Below are positions 43,680-52,740 of a stretch of DNA of 64,000 nucleotides, one piece after another (the stretch's first letter is position 1; each line of letters opens with the position of its first letter). The DNA comes from Gracilaria domingensis. Its lineage: Eukaryota; Rhodophyta; Florideophyceae; Gracilariales; Gracilariaceae. A model generated the notes under the pieces. That model was not told the origin of the DNA and searched no databases. It was given only the letters and a program-made list of their open reading frames with translations. The position numbers were made by a program, and so were the translations under genes. The stretch is taken from positions 467,275 through 531,274 of the forward strand of contig VCMS01000025.1 of assembly GCA_022539475.1 (NCBI GenBank), given 5' to 3'.

Positions 43680-45000
43680 GTGTACCCAAAACAATGCACT
43701 GAAGCGTTTCCACCTTGAATTCAAGATAACTAACAATTAATCCCGGAAAGGGGTGCGTGAATTCCCCTCTGGAGCGATTCCCAGTCCTCTCCCATTCAAA
43801 AACCAGTACTACTTAAGCCCATCAGCTCCAGCTTCTTCGATCTCGGCCTGTGTCTCTTCCCAACCACCTGCATTACAAGACCATCATCCCATCAGCCTTC
43901 GCAACATGCATCACCTTGTTTTGCTCTTCCGCTCCACTCTGACTCTCCCCACATGCTTGCTGCGTCCCATCCCAACCCTCACCACCCGGCCTCAACAACC
44001 GACCCAGCCACCACCACCCCAACCACAACTCATCTCCACCTCTACACCCCGCAAACCGCGTTCCAAAATGACCCCGGAACTTCCGGGCCGGAAGATTTCA
44101 TTTTCGTGGACAACTGCGGCGACGTGTTTATGCCGGATCTCTTCATGACCCTGCAAATCATATTCACGTTGGCCGGCAGCATGGGATACACCGGCATCAG
44201 ATACGCCGAGTGGCTGACGAGGAACTATGCTTCGCAGCACGTTTCTTCCATAGCCGCGTTCCCGGCCAACGTGCATTTGAGAGAGGCGACCAGTCTGCCC
44301 CAAAGGCGCAGCCCTTCCCGACGGGATTCGCCAAGGAGAAGGTCGCAAGGGGAACTTGGGGTGAATGGTGGAGTGACAAAGGGATTTCAGAAGCTTCAGC
44401 TTCAGCGCATTCCTTGTCACAGGTTCACGAGGTCGGAGAGTTTGAAAATGGTGAAGGTAAGGCCGGAGGCACCTGTGGTTCGTATGTCGATGATGGGGCG
44501 ACAAGAAGCTAGCGACATGCCATCAGCAGATGTATCGTTCGCGAGTCCCGAAGACTGCGAAAGAGTATATGCGAAAGTGAGGACTCCATTAGAGTGCGAT
44601 GGGATTTGAGTCTCCCAAGTTTAGAATGCGGGTGGTTCCCTTTTGTTCTACTACAGAATTAGATAAAGGATTAAACGCACTTATTGAAACGCTGCACGAT
44701 TGCCGACCCTTCTCTTCCAAATTAGAATTCGAGTGATGAAATCTTTTTTAAAGATCTAAAGATGAGGACTACAAGAGAGCTCCAAAGGTACAGATACCAT
44801 TCATTATGCATTAGGACTTGGTTTGTGCAGTACGTGGTGGGAGGCAGATCCTCAAAAGTTCTTACTACCTGAGAATGTTCTACTTTGACCTTGTAATTCA
44901 AGGCTACTTTTGACGAAAATGATGAAGAACGCGGAGTTCGAAGTAGAGTTGTCCCTAGAGACTCAGAATGCTGTTTATCTCTTTGTTTAATCTTTATAGT
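43680..45000 (+). repeat. copy A of an inverted segmental duplication
   Basis: Matches the reverse complement of about 55.2-57.0 kb. Similarity is seen upstream of the gene (the promoter-like CTACTTAAGCCCA at 43809-43821 against CTATTTAAGCCCA in copy B, and CAAAACAATGCACT against CAAAAGAATGCACT), through the coding region, past the stop (AGAATGCGGGTGGTTCCC in both), and weakly further downstream. Limits are approximate. Confidence 0.75.
43953..44609 (+). CDS. orphan gene A (paralogue of the gene at 56.0-56.6 kb)
   Basis: A 218-residue frame from the ATG at 43953. The first 45 residues are Pro/Thr/His-rich and not shared with copy B; the shared part starts at DFIFVDNCGDVFMPDLFM. Conserved blocks with copy B are YAEWLTRNYASQHV, a basic Ser/Arg stretch (RRSPSRRDSPRRRSQ), GGVTKGFQKLQLQRIP, HRFTRSESLKMVKV and FASPEDCERVYAKVRTPLE. 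It ends four codons before copy B because a TGG is TGA here. I recognise no domain. The hydrophobic IIFTLAGSMGYTGI is short and could be a buried helix. Preservation of the frame in both copies suggests selection for a protein, possibly lineage-specific. A TATA-like TACTTAAG lies about 140 bp upstream. Confidence 0.6.
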   Translation: MLAASHPNPHHPASTTDPATTTPTTTHLHLYTPQTAFQNDPGTSGPEDFIFVDNCGDVFMPDLFMTLQIIFTLAGSMGYTGIRYAEWLTRNYASQHVSSIAAFPANVHLREATSLPQRRSPSRRDSPRRRSQGELGVNGGVTKGFQKLQLQRIPCHRFTRSESLKMVKVRPEAPVVRMSMMGRQEASDMPSADVSFASPEDCERVYAKVRTPLECDGI

Positions 45001-46386
45001 GAGGTCATGTCTACGGACAACGACTAAAAAGCTCTTTCCCACTGCCAACCTTGGAAATAAAAAGAAAACAGATCCTAGTAACGTACGTAGCCAGAAAAAA
45101 AATATAACATCATGGGAAAGATAACTTCGTTTTTCCACGATTAGCAACAGATGTACGACAACGGAACCTTCTTGAGGAGAGCACTTCATTGAGTAGAACT
45201 CGAAGTTCTGGAATAAAGACCTTTGAACCAGAGGGCAGAAAAGAAATAAAAAGGACTGCTCGCTCGCTACGTAATCTACGGAGGTACAAGCCTGTACCTT
45301 TGGTAATCGAAACTACAGGGTACAAGAGTGGCAACATTCTTTGAGGGATTGCAGTTCCCGGGATTCGGCTAAGTTGTCAAAGATTCCAGATTATGAGGGC
45401 CTAACACCAACTGTGGGCATTTCTACGAAGGAAACCGAGGCGCCGATGGCTATCTATCCATCCGGAAGTAGATTCTCAAGTCTCAAACTTCAGGCCATAA
45501 AGTTACTTTCAGTTTCTGTGCAGTTTTTGCGTAAGAACTGAGACCGAGAGGGATTCTCGTCATTTATGATGTACCGACGGTACGTGGAATACAGGGCCTA
45601 GCTCGCAGCCTCCGTGTGGGGGAAAACAGAAAACATTACAGACTGGCAGTGAATGCTTATAGTGCAATTTGCCTTGCCGCATTCTGACTACTCGGATTGA
45701 TTCTCTAAGTACAACATCAAACTTCTTGAGAGTGGCGCCACTCCTGAAAGGCTGCTTGTTTTTACTCTTCTTCTTTATTTTGGACGGTACAGGGGTAGTT
45801 TCTTATTCTAAACTACAGTAAAGCTTTCTAGAGAAAGCTTTCTCTCTTTAGGAAGGCCAAGAATTTTTGTGGGTTATCATAACCCACAAAAATTCTTGGC
45901 ATGATGCTTAATCAGTTGTTGAACAGATGATTTCGCTTCACGTGGCTGACCACTGAGTATGTCGCGTCGTGCGCTGTTTGATAGCGGACATCTCAACACG
46001 ATGCTTGTGTACATAAGGAGGCAATCTTTCGACATAGTTTCTTCATCAAGAATGCTCTACAGTGAGTACTGATTGGGCTTTTGTATCTTTGCAAGACAGA
46101 AAGAGTGAGAGAAAGAAATGTAAAACGATTTCATTCGTTGTTGAAGCGCATATCTTGAGAAGGCAGCTTATGACCATCATAGAATCGCCTTCGCTAAAAG
46201 CCCAGAGAAGTCATACTTAGTTTTCTAGTTTTGGCTACATAGCTTCTGCCTCTGGAACAACAGCGGAATGAGACGTATCTAGGCAGCTTGAAAGACTATT
46301 GATGCATTGCCCGTTATGGACTAATAACAGTACGGCGATAGACGCACTCCATCAGCAAATCTTTTCGGATTACCGGGGAGTCAAAT
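44610..46386. other. gene-poor interval with palindromes, before the LINE insertion
   Basis: The first few hundred bp are the 3' flank of gene A and still resemble copy B. GTACCGACGGTAC occurs at 45571-45583, and a 45-nt perfect hairpin at 45856-45900. A 156-codon minus-strand frame (44722-45189) is probably chance. The LINE target-site duplication begins at 46387. Confidence 0.45.
45856..45900. repeat. perfect 22-bp inverted repeat with 1-nt spacer
   Basis: GCCAAGAATTTTTGTGGGTT plus AT forms the left arm; the right arm is its exact reverse complement after one C. A second small stem, AAGCTTTC-TAGA-GAAAGCTT, lies just before it (about 45821-45840). Together they make a cruciform-prone spot in AT-rich DNA. 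Confidence 0.85.
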
Positions 46387-46399
46387 GAACGAAACTGGG
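46387..46399. repeat. target-site duplication, 5' copy
   Basis: GAACGAAACTGGG, identical to 50517-50529, flanks the LINE directly on its 5' side. A perfect 13-bp direct repeat is typical of target-primed reverse transcription by APE-type LINEs. Confidence 0.88.
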
Positions 46400-49300
46400 G
46401 CACATGCTACTCGCCTCCACGCGGTGTGCCTGGGTCTGACCCGCATTCGTGCGATCAGAGCGAAACGAGTTGGCAGATGGATCTCCGACGGAGGCCAAGA
46501 ACTGATGAGATGTTGTCAAAATCAAAAAAAGCGAAGAAGATCCGCATTATACAGCTAAACTGCCGTGGTCTTCATGGCCTCGCAAAGCGCTCCGAGCTAT
46601 CCAAACTAGCTAATGACCGCCAAATCGACATTCTTTGCTTGCAAGAGACTTTTCTGCTTGAGCAAGATCGTACCCCAAAGATCGAGGGATATGAAGCAAT
46701 TGGACGATGTGATCGGCAACCTGGATTCACGGCGGCTGGTGGACGGGGCGGGGGCGTTGCGATCTACGTACAGAAGGGTTTTCAAGCCGACCTTGTAAAC
46801 GAAGAAAGCACCACACCAGGAATAGAATCAGTAACTGTATCAGTCCGAACCACAAAGGGCCCCCTCAAACTCACAAATGTGTATATCCCACCGACATTAC
46901 GCCACTCCACATGGTATCACCTGTTCTCCGAACACCATGTCATACTTGCAGACTGCAACATATGTGGGTCTTGGTTCCCACAACGAGCGGAACCAGCAGG
47001 GATGGATCTAGAAGAATACTTCGAGAGCACAAACCGCATTTTGATGAACACAGATGGAGTCCCTACGCGCACAGACCCATCAAGTGGCACTACCAGCGCC
47101 ATCGATATCACCCTGATCCCCACAATGTGGCTTCCATATGCAACATGGGAGGCAGCAGAACTCCCGTTTTCCGATCATCATCCTTGCACACTGACCATTG
47201 ACATACCGCCTATTGACCAGCGAAAGCAGCTCAGGTGGAGCATGAAACAAGCTAACTGGAAGGAATTTGTCAAGAATGTTGAGAAAGAACTCCGTGCCAA
47301 CCCATATCAACCAGATTGGACCGTTGATCACGAAAGCAAAGCGTTTGTTACTGCAATAAAAGTCGCTGCGGGGAAGGCAGTGCCAAGAGGGCGACGCAGG
47401 CGCAGATCACCGTGGTGGTGCGAGGAGGCATCAGTTGCGATTCAAAACCGCGTCAATGCTTTCAAAGCGTGGCAAGAAAACCCCTGCGAGGACACACAGA
47501 ATACACTGCAGGAAAGAAGGCAAGAGGCAAAAAGAACGATAGAAAACTTGAAGAGATGGTCATGGAGAGAGCTAGTAACCGGATTGAAGCCGCAGACGGA
47601 CGATTGGAAACTTTGGAAAATCTTACGTGCGATGGACGATGGCCGACGAACGGCACCCTCCATGTGCCCACCTGAGGGAGAGCATTGGTCAGATCTGAAA
47701 AGAGCCAAATGGTTCATAAAGACGGAACTGAAAAATGCACGCCCAGAACAAAGAGTTAAGCAAAGAAGATCAGAATACGTACATCACTTAAAGCGATACC
47801 AACAGGAAATCAGGACCACGCAGTTGGTACAGTTCGACGAGAGACACCTTTTAACGGCAATCTCAGACATGGACGAAAACCGAGCTGCGGGCCCAGATGA
47901 AATTGAAATCGCCTTCATGAAGAATCTTCCCGAACTAGGTGTTCAACGGCTTCTGCATCTCATAAACAGAACCTTCACCGAAGGTGTCACCCCAGCGAAA
48001 TGGAGACTCTCGACCCTTGTACCGATACCCAAACCTGGCGCTGCAGGCAGATTCAGACCAATCTCACTAACACCCGTTATAGCGCGTATAGCGGAAAGAA
48101 TGGTGAACAAATTGTTCATGCAATGGCTAAAAGCAAAGCTGCCTCCGCAACAGGCTGGATTTCGAATGGGGCGCAGCACCGAAGAACACATCGGAGCTGT
48201 AACGGAAAGCATCCGAAACGCCTGGGACCAAATGGAGAAGGTTTTGGCTGTCTTTTGTGACTTTTCTAAAGCGTATGACTGCGTCCCGCACCCGCGTCTC
48301 TTCGTTAAGCTCGCAAAAATGGGGTGTCCTCCCCAGCTCTGGAGGTGGCTCCAGAGCTTCGTCATGGACCGCCACTGGAAATGTCGCTGGAACACAAACA
48401 CAACCAACGACAGGAGAGTACCGCGAGGACTGCCGCAGGGAGGAACGCTTTCCCCTGCATTATGGATTGCCTACGTCTCCGATCTTCCCGAACACGTCAT
48501 AGAAACCGAAGGTAACGCTGAGGTCAATCTGTTCGCAGACGATACTCTATTGTGGGTATCGGCAAAAAGTCCGGATGAGTGTCAAGAGTTACTCCAACGA
48601 GCATTCAACGGCCTAGCACAGTACTGCAAACAGAATGACATCAGAATGAACCCCTCCAAGACTGTCGTTGTTCCATTCACACTCTCAAACTGGAGACAGA
48701 ACGAGGACAACTATACGCTCAACATCAACGGCGTTGTAGTGAGACCCAGTGACTGCGCCAAATTCCTCGGTGCCCTACTTGACTCCAAACTGAGCTTTTC
48801 GCAACATCTCAAACAAGTCGTTTTGAAATACAAACGACGGAGCAGAGTAATGCGTGCTCTGACAGGCAAATCGTGGGGCGCAGACTGGCGCACGATTGAG
48901 ATAGTCCGGAAAGGATTCGCAGAACCAATTGCAGCGTACACGGCAGGAACCATCATATCGAATTCCGTCAAGGCGGGAGTTGATGCACTGGAGAGAGCCC
49001 GAAACGACGCATTGAGAATCCAAACCGGGTGTGTCTCATCATCGCCAATCGACGCCCTGAGGGAGCTCACCGCTCTACCATCATTACAAGAAATAGCGCG
49101 GTGTAAGGCGTCTGTTCTATACGAGAAAACGATGCGAATGCGAAACAATACACCACTGAAAACGTTTCTTACTGCTGAAGTGACACCACGAATACGATCA
49201 CGACGTCCAACACTTAAACAACTTGCCGAAGAACACCTATCTCAGCAAGGACTGTTGCAGCTCCCACGCGCGCCATTACCCAACGAAACAGGGTTATTGC

Positions 49301-50516
49301 AACTCACCAGAATCCATTTTCTGACAGCGTCGTGCAGCAAGGATGATCCGGAGGACATTCAACGCGAAGCGACAAAACGTCTGATTAACCAGTTGCCCCG
49401 TGGTGACTGCGATATCTGGTGTGATGGCTCAGTTGGGAAACCTCCCCCACAGAACACGGTCACCAACCGAGTTGCAGTAAGATGGAAAGAGGGATGGTAC
49501 TGTGGAAAAGCCAATACAATCAAATGTGAGGATTCGAACGATGCAATCTCCAGGTTTGTCGCCAAACGTCAGACCCGCCCAACGATTTGGGTTGACTACG
49601 ACGACACCTTTCAGATGGCATACATATTGGACAACAGCGGAACTTCTGGCATCGATGCCGATGGGGATACACTAAAAATGGCCTTTCTGAGACCGGAAAC
49701 TGTCGCCGCTGGAGCCTTTGTCATATACCGACCAGGCGAGGACGACCTCACAAAGGTTGTCCCTGCCGGTATTGATGTATGCTCGTACACAGCAGAAATT
49801 GCTAGCATGACAGCCGCACTATTTCACATTCCAGAAGGCTTCTGCGGAATTATTCGAATATTCACAGACTCCCTCTCAATTGTGCTAGCGTTACAAGGCA
49901 ACATACGAAAGCAACCGCACCACCTTCAAAAACTCGCCACACTTTTACATACTCTCAGTCAATGCTGCACAGTATACTTGTGTTGGACCCCGAGTCACTG
50001 CGATATTCCACAGAATGATCGTGTTGACTCATTGGCTAAAAGTGGGCTTAATCTCCCTCTCCACGAGCAAGTGAAAGTGGAAAAAGATATGCTGGATGTG
50101 AAAGCAAAATTGAAGGTCTCATCGAAAGCTAAGTGTATCCTTTCATCGGTACCAGAATTCATTAGAAGCTCCGCTAGAGCTCGCAAGGCAGAAGTCTTAC
50201 TAGCTCAGTTTTACACCGGCCATGTTTCTTTCCTCCATCCTGTTGTTTCATATATGCAAAAGAAGACAATGAGATGCGAATGTGGCTTGAATGTGAAGAA
50301 AAGCGCGGAACACTTTGTTCTACGGTGCCCTTTGACGAACGCATCCCGGAGACACACGATCCCTGTTTTAGCTAAACAACGCGATTTAGATTTGCAAACT
50401 TTGATCAGAGAACACCCTCATCAGCTCTTAGCCTTTTTAGCGAGAGAAAACTATCTGTAGATAGTTTTACTTTGGTCCTGTAATTGAGGACCATTGTCCG
50501 CATTAAAGAAGAAGAA
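46400..50516 (+). mobile_element. intact, recently inserted LINE (APE endonuclease, RT, RNase H)
   Basis: A 4117-bp non-LTR retrotransposon bounded by a perfect 13-bp target-site duplication. Its 3' end is a short GAA-repeat tail (AAAGAAGAAGAA) rather than poly-A. It has one long ORF and no separate ORF1; the 5' leader is only 77 bp and contains an 11-codon upstream ORF (46404-46439). Domain order and the single ORF recall the Ingi/I group with RNase H. Identical duplications and an unbroken ORF point to a young insertion that may still be active. Confidence 0.88.
46477..50460 (+). CDS. LINE polyprotein: APE endonuclease, reverse transcriptase, RNase H, CCHC finger
   Basis: From the first in-frame ATG (46477) the product has 1327 residues with no stop or frameshift. 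APE endonuclease, about 15-240: IIQLNCRGL, LCLQETFLL, GGVAIYVQ, ILADCNICG, SAIDITLIP and FSDHHPC. Reverse transcriptase, about 460-740: AAGPDEIE, RPISLTPVIARI, VFCDFSKAYD (motif A), RGLPQGGTLSPAL (B) and LFADDTLLW (C). RNase H, about 975-1190: DIWCDGSVG, YTAEIASMTAAL, IFTDSLSIVLAL and CWTPSHCDIPQNDRVDSLAK, with all acidic residues present. A C-terminal zinc knuckle follows near 1270 (MRCECGL ... EHFVLRCPL). Roughly 85 residues separate DGSVG from AAGAFVIYRP, much more than in usual RNases H. The frame is open 17 codons upstream without an ATG, so 46477 is the likely start. Confidence 0.93.
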   Translation: MDLRRRPRTDEMLSKSKKAKKIRIIQLNCRGLHGLAKRSELSKLANDRQIDILCLQETFLLEQDRTPKIEGYEAIGRCDRQPGFTAAGGRGGGVAIYVQKGFQADLVNEESTTPGIESVTVSVRTTKGPLKLTNVYIPPTLRHSTWYHLFSEHHVILADCNICGSWFPQRAEPAGMDLEEYFESTNRILMNTDGVPTRTDPSSGTTSAIDITLIPTMWLPYATWEAAELPFSDHHPCTLTIDIPPIDQRKQLRWSMKQANWKEFVKNVEKELRANPYQPDWTVDHESKAFVTAIKVAAGKAVPRGRRRRRSPWWCEEASVAIQNRVNAFKAWQENPCEDTQNTLQERRQEAKRTIENLKRWSWRELVTGLKPQTDDWKLWKILRAMDDGRRTAPSMCPPEGEHWSDLKRAKWFIKTELKNARPEQRVKQRRSEYVHHLKRYQQEIRTTQLVQFDERHLLTAISDMDENRAAGPDEIEIAFMKNLPELGVQRLLHLINRTFTEGVTPAKWRLSTLVPIPKPGAAGRFRPISLTPVIARIAERMVNKLFMQWLKAKLPPQQAGFRMGRSTEEHIGAVTESIRNAWDQMEKVLAVFCDFSKAYDCVPHPRLFVKLAKMGCPPQLWRWLQSFVMDRHWKCRWNTNTTNDRRVPRGLPQGGTLSPALWIAYVSDLPEHVIETEGNAEVNLFADDTLLWVSAKSPDECQELLQRAFNGLAQYCKQNDIRMNPSKTVVVPFTLSNWRQNEDNYTLNINGVVVRPSDCAKFLGALLDSKLSFSQHLKQVVLKYKRRSRVMRALTGKSWGADWRTIEIVRKGFAEPIAAYTAGTIISNSVKAGVDALERARNDALRIQTGCVSSSPIDALRELTALPSLQEIARCKASVLYEKTMRMRNNTPLKTFLTAEVTPRIRSRRPTLKQLAEEHLSQQGLLQLPRAPLPNETGLLQLTRIHFLTASCSKDDPEDIQREATKRLINQLPRGDCDIWCDGSVGKPPPQNTVTNRVAVRWKEGWYCGKANTIKCEDSNDAISRFVAKRQTRPTIWVDYDDTFQMAYILDNSGTSGIDADGDTLKMAFLRPETVAAGAFVIYRPGEDDLTKVVPAGIDVCSYTAEIASMTAALFHIPEGFCGIIRIFTDSLSIVLALQGNIRKQPHHLQKLATLLHTLSQCCTVYLCWTPSHCDIPQNDRVDSLAKSGLNLPLHEQVKVEKDMLDVKAKLKVSSKAKCILSSVPEFIRSSARARKAEVLLAQFYTGHVSFLHPVVSYMQKKTMRCECGLNVKKSAEHFVLRCPLTNASRRHTIPVLAKQRDLDLQTLIREHPHQLLAFLARENYL

Positions 50517-50529
50517 GAACGAAACTGGG
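50517..50529. repeat. target-site duplication, 3' copy
   Basis: Exact copy of 46387-46399, directly after the GAA tail of the LINE. Confidence 0.88.
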
Positions 50530-51116
50530 TAGAAAGAAAATTGGACAAAGCAGTGGGTCACTCTCACGCGATGTTTTTATGTATCAGAAATAGACCAAAG
50601 GCTTCTTATTATTCCACTAGCTGAACCGAGAATGAACTTGGAACCCATCCAATGGTCTGCTGTGGTTCTTCGACGTTCTGTATTTTGTATGATTTGCCTA
50701 TCACCTTCAAGATACAAGGGCAGGGCGATCGAAATCCTTCTTCGAAATGGAAAACATTGCTCTTTTCCTGATGGCAATCTAAAAGAGGAATTGCAATCCT
50801 TGTTTACAATACTATAAAGGGATTGAAATCTGTTAGAAGGGATTCAATGCGACACAGCCTTGAATTGCTGCAGATCTTTTGGCCTAAGGAATTTCCGGTT
50901 TTTCTAAACCCTGATGGAGAAAACTCTCTATATTCGTTAGTTTATGACAGCTCTGGGATCAAGATCATGTTTCCAATAAAGACGAGGGTGCTCATTCTGA
51001 CTCTTTTGAGCCTCGACGCGACAAGAATTTTTAAACCGTTTTAAAGAAAGAAAATGCGTGCTCTACACAACGCATAAGGCTGCCAAATAACGACAAGAAA
51101 ACTGTTCATCAAGTGC
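50530..51116. other. intergenic spacer between the LINE and PRMT1
   Basis: About 590 bp with no supportable gene; frames of 60-73 codons without motifs. The distal part is the PRMT1 3' flank. Confidence 0.5.
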
Positions 51117-52217
51117 CTATCGAAGTCTATATCGAAGTATGTTACATCTAATAGCCATACTTCCGTTAAATTTGTACTCCATGCCAATGTCCAAATCTCT
51201 CTCATTGTTCTTATTTTGCTGCACAGCAATCACCCCACTGATACATTCATCTTTCTCCATGGGCATCGGTTCTTCAAGAAAGAATATCGTTTGTTTCCAG
51301 TGCGTCGGTCGATGCATTGGGCCCGTTTTTAGATGGATTTTCTTGGTTCCATGAGTGAATGAGACGGTGAAATATCCTACAATAGCCTGCAAACTATTGC
51401 GTCTTAGTGCTCGTAGTTGAAAGGTGCTTGCGAAGCGCAGATCAGATATAGTGCATGTGGTGAGATTCAGAGATAGCACGTTTTGAGTTGTTGTGGTTAT
51501 GTGATTGCTAGGAACAACTTCTATAGCAGGTTCACTAATAGAAAAGTTCTTCATACAAGACATGTCAAATCCAGAGACATCATGCCAGAAGTCGAGTTTG
51601 TCGGCCCTCAAATCCGCGTCATCACAGCCGCACAACGAAATGGAAGCGTGATCCGGAAACATGAGCCCATCTGGTTTAAGCCATGTATCTCGTGCGCGGA
51701 GGACAGAAGGTAGCATGAACTCATCTAGAAGAAAATAACCCATCCACTCCGAGACGATGATGTCAACCATCTCCGGAAGCTGTAATTGCTCTACGCGCGA
51801 TTCTATGACGGTAATGACATCAGACAAGCCGTTCTTTTGCACTATGAGTCGTGTTTGGTCGACAATGTGGGAGCAATCGACGGCGTAGACTCGGGCAGCG
51901 CCAGCTTTGGCGGCGAAACAACTGAGAATGCCGGTACCGCAGCCGACGTCAAGCACAACCTTGCCTCGAAACAGGTGATCATTTTGAAGGATTGCATTGC
52001 GAAAGGTATTGGTTCGCACGGAATCCTTGAGCATGGTCTCGTGAATGCCAAAGTGTGCGTAGGAGTTAACGTAATTAGGAGAAAAAGTCATGTCATAACA
52101 GCGCGCAATACCCTGCTCAATGACGCAGGGCTTGGAGTTGGGTGGCAGCAGCCGGTTAAAGACGGTAGAGTGGTAGCGACTAAAGGGGTTTTGGACGTGG
52201 GAGCGGGACAAATCCAT
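51117..52217 (-). CDS. PRMT1: type I protein arginine methyltransferase, PRMT1-like
   Basis: PRMT1 transfers methyl groups from S-adenosylmethionine to arginines of histones and RNA-binding proteins, making asymmetric dimethylarginine. From the ATG at 52217 it has 366 residues, the normal size. Motifs: YAHFGIHETMLKDSVRT (N-terminal helix with substrate contacts), VLDVGCGTGILSCFAAKAGA (motif I, SAM site), VYAVDCS (post-I), SEWMGYFLLDE (double-E loop), RPTHWKQT (THW loop) and a C-terminal NNERDLDI. SGFDMSCMKNFSISEPAIEV resembles PRMT1 closely. All catalytic residues are present. The frame is open 57 codons further upstream with two more Met codons, but that part is not conserved. It is divergent from the anoctamin gene. 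PRMT8-like or PRMT6-like identity is less likely. Confidence 0.93.
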   Translation of the reverse strand: MDLSRSHVQNPFSRYHSTVFNRLLPPNSKPCVIEQGIARCYDMTFSPNYVNSYAHFGIHETMLKDSVRTNTFRNAILQNDHLFRGKVVLDVGCGTGILSCFAAKAGAARVYAVDCSHIVDQTRLIVQKNGLSDVITVIESRVEQLQLPEMVDIIVSEWMGYFLLDEFMLPSVLRARDTWLKPDGLMFPDHASISLCGCDDADLRADKLDFWHDVSGFDMSCMKNFSISEPAIEVVPSNHITTTTQNVLSLNLTTCTISDLRFASTFQLRALRRNSLQAIVGYFTVSFTHGTKKIHLKTGPMHRPTHWKQTIFFLEEPMPMEKDECISGVIAVQQNKNNERDLDIGMEYKFNGSMAIRCNILRYRLR

Positions 52218-52740
52218 GGCGAAGGGGCGATTCGGCAAAGGAGTCAATAATGAAGAGGGGCGGGGGCTACCGACGGCATTTCTCGGCGCACGTCTTTGGT
52301 TGTCGTCGAAGGCGCGGCAGTGGAAAGAACAGAGAATGTGAACGGGACAGGCGTTGATCTTGGCGTGTATCATAATGCAGCTGTGCACGCAAGCGCCGTG
52401 CCGCCGCTGCGAGCGCCGGTGGCGTGTAAGCGCGTGTAAGCGCCACGTGTGCGCGTGTGCGCGCGCGACGTGCGGGTGCGCTCACGTGCGCGTGCTGTCG
52501 AGAGGCGCAGCGGCGCGCGTGATTGGCCGCGAGTTGCGCTCAGTGGCTCGGCGCGCAGGTGCAGCAGCGTAACGGTAGTCACTCCGCTCGTCTCCCCTGC
52601 GGCGCCTTTTGTGCGCGCGCCACGCGGGGCGCCACCGATGCACGCCTTCGCTCCAACATCGCGCGCGCGGCAGGATCTCTGCTTGTAGCGCCGCCTTCGC
52701 GCTTGCAGACTTGCCGCCGCTGGTCGAGAGAGACGCCGTC
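52218..52740. promoter_or_regulatory. shared 5' region between divergent PRMT1 and anoctamin genes
   Basis: A 523-bp head-to-head spacer, GC-rich and packed with GCGC/CGCG around 52.37-52.62 kb. Frames open on both strands here reflect base composition. It must hold both promoters; no TATA box is evident. Confidence 0.45.

Noticed and set aside
44722-45189. 155-codon minus-strand frame
   Set aside because: Falls in the duplicated 3' flank of gene A; only a short segment resembles copy B and the frames are not jointly conserved.
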